Source: Candidatus Woesearchaeota archaeon (GTDB lineage: Archaea > Nanobdellota > Nanobdellia > Woesearchaeales > UBA10200). From it: DNA of 8,644 nt. Position 1 is the first letter of the stretch. Each line of letters starts with the position of its first letter. Both the position numbers and the translations under genes were made by a program. The stretch is taken from NCBI GenBank assembly GCA_018302185.1, contig JAGVZX010000130.1:1-8644 (forward strand). Reading direction: 5' to 3'. The notes beneath the pieces are model-generated. The model was not told where the DNA came from. It searched no databases and was given only the letters and a program-made list of their open reading frames with translations. Shown here in pieces: positions 5,853 through 8,644 of this stretch.

Positions 5853-5892
5853 TTATACTACAGCCCCATTAGTAAACAGAAAAAGCCTGCGG

Positions 5893-5905
5893 TTATATAA
5901 AAATA
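5893..5905 (-). promoter_or_regulatory. TATA box for tRNA-Trp
   Basis: Minus-strand TTTTTATATAACC is centred about 31 nt before the first tRNA base and begins within a few bases of the acdA stop codon. The spacing implies a short 5' leader removed by RNase P. Confidence 0.5.
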
Positions 5906-5908
5906 TTC

Positions 5909-7276
5909 CTACTTCTTCCCATCAACGTAATACTCTACCAGCTGCTTAACTGCGCGAACAGCGCTTTCTGGGAAAGTGAAGCAAGGCACACCGTTCTCTT
6001 CCAAAGATTTGCGCAGAGTCATCGTAAATTCTCCGCCTGTAGCAACACAGATGATCGGTTTCTTTCTTAGCTCGTCAAATTCAGAGATTATATCAATAAT
6101 ATCTGGTGTGATTAAAGGAGTCTGCATCAATACAAGAACAATTAGGATATCTACATTATTGTCATTCAATGCAGCGTCAATCGCTAATCTATATCTTTCA
6201 GTTGTTGCATCTCCAACAAGATCCATGGGGTTGCTGACAACAACAATCGGCGGAAATACTTTTCGCAGCGCTTTTTTGTTTTTTTCATCCATATTTGCAA
6301 GAACCAGATTATTATTGACAATTGCGTCTGTTGTAATTATTCCATAACCACCGCCATTGGTTATTATCTGCACCCTGTTTCCTTTTGGCTGGACAGCTTT
6401 CTCCAATATTCTAGCTGCATTAAACATCTCTTCCAATGAAGCTGCATGAATAATTCCAACCTGCTTAAACATCCCAGAGTAAATTGCTGCATTGCCTGCT
6501 AAGCTTCCTGTGTGGCTCAAAGTTGCTTTACTGCCAGCTTCTGTTATTCCGCCTTTGATTGCAATCACTGGCTTTTTCTTTGTGACTTTTTTTGCTACTT
6601 CTATGAATTTTTTCCCATGCTTGATACCTTCAAGATATAAGCAGATGACTTTTGTCTCTTCATCATTGCCTAAATACTCTAAAATATCTGATTCATCAAC
6701 ATTCAATGCATTGCCATAACTGATAACTTTTGCAAAACCATAGCCTTCAGTCGTTGCTAGATCTAAGATGGTGGAAGCGATTGCTCCAGATTGGCAGGCA
6801 AAGCTTATGCTGCCTGGCTTTGGTCTTTTCATCCTGTAACGTGGCAAGAAGAGAGTGTCTAATTTTGTGTGCGCATCTAAAGTTCCCAAACAATTTGGAC
6901 CAATGATTTTTATTTTATATTTATCTAGTATTTTTACTAGCTTTTCTTCAAGCTTGAAATTACCTATCTCTCTAAAGCCTGCAGTTATCATCACTACATC
7001 TTTGATTCCTTTCTTGCCGCAGTGTTCTAGGGCTTGGAGCGAAAGTTCTGCAGGAACACAACAGACAGCTAATTCAACAGGCTCTTTGATGTCAAGAACT
7101 GATTTATAGCTGCGATAATTAAGAACTCTGTCTGCATTAGGATTTACAATATAGATCTTGCCAGGATAATGGCCGTCAAGAAGATTTCTGAAAACTACAT
7201 GACCTATCTTATTAGGATTCTTACTTACACCTATAATTGCAATGCTTTTTGCCTTGAAAAACTTTGTTAAGTCCAC
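5909..7276 (-). CDS. acdA: Acetate/acyl-CoA ligase (ADP-forming), alpha subunit
   Basis: The 455-residue product has the domain order of the archaeal alpha subunit: a CoA-binding Rossmann domain (about 1-130; AIIGVSKNPNKIG at 13-25, MITAGFREIG at 96-105, IGPNCLG at 125-131), then two succinyl-CoA-synthetase-like domains. The phosphorylated histidine is H255 in TLSHTGSLAG (252-261). Other conserved blocks are CQSGAIA (161-167), SYGNALNVDESDIL (186-199) and NGGGYGI (307-313). Length is close to the roughly 460 residues of the Pyrococcus enzyme. With the beta subunit it converts acyl-CoA, ADP and phosphate to acid, CoA and ATP in the cytoplasm, the archaeal route for substrate-level ATP formation; whether acetate, aryl or branched acids are used cannot be told. 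The start is GTG, with GAGG (7282-7285) five bases upstream and a TATAAATT-type box near 7310-7318. The beta gene is divergent. Confidence 0.95.
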   Translation of the reverse strand: MDLTKFFKAKSIAIIGVSKNPNKIGHVVFRNLLDGHYPGKIYIVNPNADRVLNYRSYKSVLDIKEPVELAVCCVPAELSLQALEHCGKKGIKDVVMITAGFREIGNFKLEEKLVKILDKYKIKIIGPNCLGTLDAHTKLDTLFLPRYRMKRPKPGSISFACQSGAIASTILDLATTEGYGFAKVISYGNALNVDESDILEYLGNDEETKVICLYLEGIKHGKKFIEVAKKVTKKKPVIAIKGGITEAGSKATLSHTGSLAGNAAIYSGMFKQVGIIHAASLEEMFNAARILEKAVQPKGNRVQIITNGGGYGIITTDAIVNNNLVLANMDEKNKKALRKVFPPIVVVSNPMDLVGDATTERYRLAIDAALNDNNVDILIVLVLMQTPLITPDIIDIISEFDELRKKPIICVATGGEFTMTLRKSLEENGVPCFTFPESAVRAVKQLVEYYVDGKK

Positions 7277-7281
7277 GATAG

Positions 7282-7285
7282 CCTC
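7282..7285 (-). promoter_or_regulatory. Shine-Dalgarno GAGG for acdA (GTG start)
   Basis: Minus-strand AAAGAGGC places GAGG five bases before GTG 7276, fixing this start. It is one of the few genes here with a leader. Confidence 0.6.
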
Positions 7286-7309
7286 TTTTATTGTTAGTTA
7301 TTTGTTATT

Positions 7310-7318
7310 CTTATAAAT
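7310..7318 (-). promoter_or_regulatory. TATA box candidate for acdA
   Basis: Minus-strand AATTTATAAG lies about 38 nt before the GTG. It predicts a short leader of about 11 nt, just enough to contain the Shine-Dalgarno. Confidence 0.45.
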
Positions 7319-7355
7319 TATAACCAGTATTTTGTATATATTTTAATTAGATAGT

Positions 7356-7369
7356 ATATACTAGTATAT
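7356..7369. promoter_or_regulatory. 14-bp perfect palindrome between acdA and acdB
   Basis: ATATACTAGTATAT is a perfect inverted repeat centred on CTAG, near the middle of the 203-bp divergent region 7277-7479. It could be an operator for a dimeric regulator of both subunit genes. The region is extremely A/T-rich, so chance is a real alternative. Confidence 0.3.
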
Positions 7370-7450
7370 TCGTAAAAATCTGTTATTAAAAATTAAGATA
7401 GACTATTATATAAATATTTGGAATGATAAAAAGTCCTAAAACATACCATT

Positions 7451-7458
7451 ATTTATAC
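7451..7458 (+). promoter_or_regulatory. TATA box deciding the acdB start at 7480
   Basis: ATTTATAC is centred about 26 nt before ATG 7480, matching the leaderless spacing of the other genes here. A second stretch, TTATATAAA (7406-7414), would start transcription near 7436. Either way the in-frame ATG at 7423 would lie outside the mRNA. Confidence 0.5.
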
Positions 7459-7479
7459 CCCCATCGCTTAACTTATTTC

Positions 7480-8145
7480 ATGCAATTAAAGAAAGGTATC
7501 TACGCAGAGCATGAAGCAGAGCAGTTTCTAGCAAAGAGTTTACCTGTTGCTGCCTCAATTTTAACAAAAAAATATGAGCAGGCAGTTGAATTTATTAAAA
7601 AGCAAAAGCTTTCTTATCCTGTTGTACTAAAATTGATCTCAAAACAAGCTCTTCATAAGACAGACATAGGCGGAGTAAAGATTGCAAAAAGCGATGATGA
7701 GTTGTTGAATTATTATAATGAACTGCTTGCAGTCTCTAAAAAGAAAAAGATTAAGATTGCAGGAAAGACAGAAGGCATCTTAGTGCAGGAATTTATTGAA
7801 GGCAAACAGTTGCTTGTTGGAATAAAAAAAGATGCAACATTTGGTCATGTTATAGCATTTGGTTTTGGAGGAATCTTAGTTGAAGTGATGAAAGATGTCT
7901 CATTCAGGGTCTGCCCTATAGAAGAGCATGATGCGCAACAGATGATCGATGAGCTGAAATCTTCTAAGATTCTTTATGGTGTAAGAGGAGATAAGCCAGT
8001 AGCATTCAAGGAATTAAAGCAAATTCTTATTAAAGCATCTAAGATTGCAGAGAAGAACCCAGAGATTTCTGAGCTTGACATCAATCCGCTTATTATCAAT
8101 GAAAAGTTTGCTAAGGTAGTTGATGCAAGGATCGTGGTTGAGTAA
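7480..8145 (+). CDS. acdB: Acetate/acyl-CoA ligase (ADP-forming), beta subunit
   Basis: This is an ATP-grasp subunit of 221 residues from ATG 7480; the Pyrococcus beta subunit has about 230. Conserved blocks in order are YPVVLK with the ATP-binding lysine (K51), LHKTDIGGVKI (58-68), GFGGILVE (128-135), KDVSFRVCPI (138-147), GVRGDKPV (167-174) and ELDINPL (198-204). It binds the nucleotide and accepts phosphate from the alpha-subunit histidine, so it must work with the divergent acdA. The frame is open up to ATG 7423, which would add 19 residues (MIKSPKTYHYLYPHRLTYF) with no resemblance to the family N-terminus. I prefer 7480 because the TATA element at 7451-7458 lies 26 nt before it and the family homology begins there. 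The gene is free-standing: rtcA follows after 66 bp with its own promoter. Confidence 0.93.
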   Translation: MQLKKGIYAEHEAEQFLAKSLPVAASILTKKYEQAVEFIKKQKLSYPVVLKLISKQALHKTDIGGVKIAKSDDELLNYYNELLAVSKKKKIKIAGKTEGILVQEFIEGKQLLVGIKKDATFGHVIAFGFGGILVEVMKDVSFRVCPIEEHDAQQMIDELKSSKILYGVRGDKPVAFKELKQILIKASKIAEKNPEISELDINPLIINEKFAKVVDARIVVE

Positions 8146-8181
8146 GTAAATTCTTATTTAGTGATTATTTCTCCATAAAAA

Positions 8182-8188
8182 TTATAAA
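8182..8188 (+). promoter_or_regulatory. TATA box for leaderless rtcA
   Basis: TTATAAA is centred 27 nt before ATG 8212, and no Shine-Dalgarno is present. It implies rtcA is transcribed independently of acdB. Confidence 0.55.
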
Positions 8189-8211
8189 CATCAAGACAAA
8201 AATAGATTCTT

Positions 8212-8644
8212 ATGTTAACCATAGATGGTTCAAAGTTGGAGGGTGGCGGTCAGATCATCAGAACAGCATTAGCTCTCTCTACATTAACAGGCATTCCGTT
8301 TGAAGCATATAATATCAGAGCAGGAAGAGAAAAGCCTGGATTAAAGGCACAGCATCTTCATTGCATACTTGCATTGCAAAAGTTATGTGATGCAAAAGTT
8401 GGTTATGCAGAGTTAGGAAGCACTAAATTAAGGTATCTGCCTGGCAAGATTCAAGGGAAGACAATTTCTATTGATATTGGAACAGCAGGAAGTGTCTCTT
8501 TATTGCTGCAGAGCATATTATTGCCAGCATTCTTCGCAGATACCAAAGTGCATCTGCATATCAAAGGCGGCACAGCAGCAAAATTTGCAATGCCTTATGA
8601 GTATTTTGAGAATGTCTTGCTTCCGTATTTGCGCAGATTTTGCG
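8212..8644 (+). CDS. rtcA: RNA 3'-terminal phosphate cyclase (3'-truncated by the window end)
   Basis: ATG 8212 opens a frame that runs off the window after 144 residues. The N-terminal signature DGSKLEGGGQIIRTALALS (5-23) followed by NIRAGREKPGLKAQHL (34-49) is diagnostic of RtcA, as is SIDIGTAGSVSLLLQSILLP (86-105) and the later GGTAAKFAMPYEYF. The enzyme uses ATP to turn RNA 3'-phosphates into 2',3'-cyclic phosphates, via an enzyme-AMP intermediate on a histidine that lies in the missing C-terminal part. The family is near 340 residues, so less than half is seen. The start agrees with the family N-terminus and with the TATA box 27 nt upstream. Its role next to an intron-containing tRNA may be RNA repair, but the two are separated by the acd genes and are not in an operon. 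Confidence 0.93.
   Translation, partial: MLTIDGSKLEGGGQIIRTALALSTLTGIPFEAYNIRAGREKPGLKAQHLHCILALQKLCDAKVGYAELGSTKLRYLPGKIQGKTISIDIGTAGSVSLLLQSILLPAFFADTKVHLHIKGGTAAKFAMPYEYFENVLLPYLRRFC

Larger units (their letters stand above)
5716..5867 (-). tRNA. tRNA-Trp(CCA) precursor with two introns
   Basis: On the minus strand the acceptor GGGGCTG (5867-5861) pairs perfectly with CAGCCCC (5723-5717), with discriminator A (5716). The T-arm is CTGCG-TTCAAAT-CGCAG (5740-5724). The 152-nt primary sequence is far longer than a tRNA because of two inserts. Removing 5825-5852 and 5751-5800 leaves a 74-nt cloverleaf: D-stem GTAT/GTAT (end pairs G-U) with loop AAGCTGGTTA, anticodon stem GGGGC/GCCTT (two G-U pairs), loop CTCCAGA with anticodon CCA, and a 4-base variable region. 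GGGGCTGT at the 5' end, loop CTCCAGA and A73 all fit tRNA-Trp. CCA is not encoded. A TATA stretch (minus strand, about 5893-5905) precedes it, just beyond the acdA stop. Exact intron edges come from folding by eye; identity as Trp is solid. Confidence 0.92.

Noticed and set aside
5716..5867. Reading the long tRNA as a Ser/Leu type with a large variable arm
   Set aside because: The D-arm insert would remain unexplained, and no 5-bp anticodon stem with a Ser or Leu anticodon forms; two introns explain everything with anticodon CCA.
5580..5949. Open frames overlapping tRNA-Trp (minus 5580-5834, plus 5731-5949)
   Set aside because: They run through the tRNA exons and introns and through the ends of neighbouring genes; the tRNA structure explains the sequence.
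5976..7109. Plus-strand frames inside acdA (5976-6347, 6492-6719, 6855-7109)
   Set aside because: Shadows; acdA on the minus strand is complete with all catalytic motifs.

Overview
This window is AT-rich archaeal chromosomal DNA. The evidence for Archaea is consistent: two-subunit ADP-forming acyl-CoA synthetase genes, a tRNA-Trp gene interrupted by introns with bulge-helix-bulge splice sites, TATA boxes about 27 nt before many start codons (leaderless genes), tRNA genes without an encoded CCA end, and RNA 3'-terminal phosphate cyclase. The gene style (many small zinc-ribbon and unknown membrane proteins, short intergenic gaps) would suit a DPANN-type archaeon, but that placement is inference. 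Nothing looks like a plasmid, phage, CRISPR or insertion element.

Layout. 1-1613 holds two co-directional, paralogous FtsX/MacB-type ABC transporter permeases joined by an ATGA overlap; the first is cut by the window edge. 1741-3063 is a full-length MgtC/DUF4010 membrane protein. 3124-3699 is an isoprenylcysteine/phospholipid-methyltransferase-like membrane protein that ends tail to tail, with a few bases of overlap, against a minus-strand two-gene unit of unknown function (4903 down to 3696). That unit and a tiny zinc-ribbon gene (4958-5122) diverge from a 54-bp gap containing one shared TATA element. tRNA-Thr(CGT) follows at 5171, then a second zinc-ribbon gene (5277-5681). On the minus strand lies tRNA-Trp(CCA) with two introns (5867 to 5716), then the acdA-like alpha subunit (7276 to 5909). 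Across a 203-bp divergent region is the acdB-like beta subunit (7480-8145), and the window ends inside rtcA (8212 onwards).

How the genes work together. AcdA and AcdB are expected to form one enzyme that makes ATP from acyl-CoA, ADP and phosphate, although their genes are divergent here rather than fused or in tandem. The two permeases probably form a heterodimer with an ATPase encoded outside the window. The remaining genes look like independent small transcription units. The most unusual items are the doubly interrupted tRNA-Trp (one intron in the D-loop, one at the canonical 37/38 site carrying partial box C/D-like motifs), the shared bidirectional promoter, and the uncharacterised membrane-protein pair.
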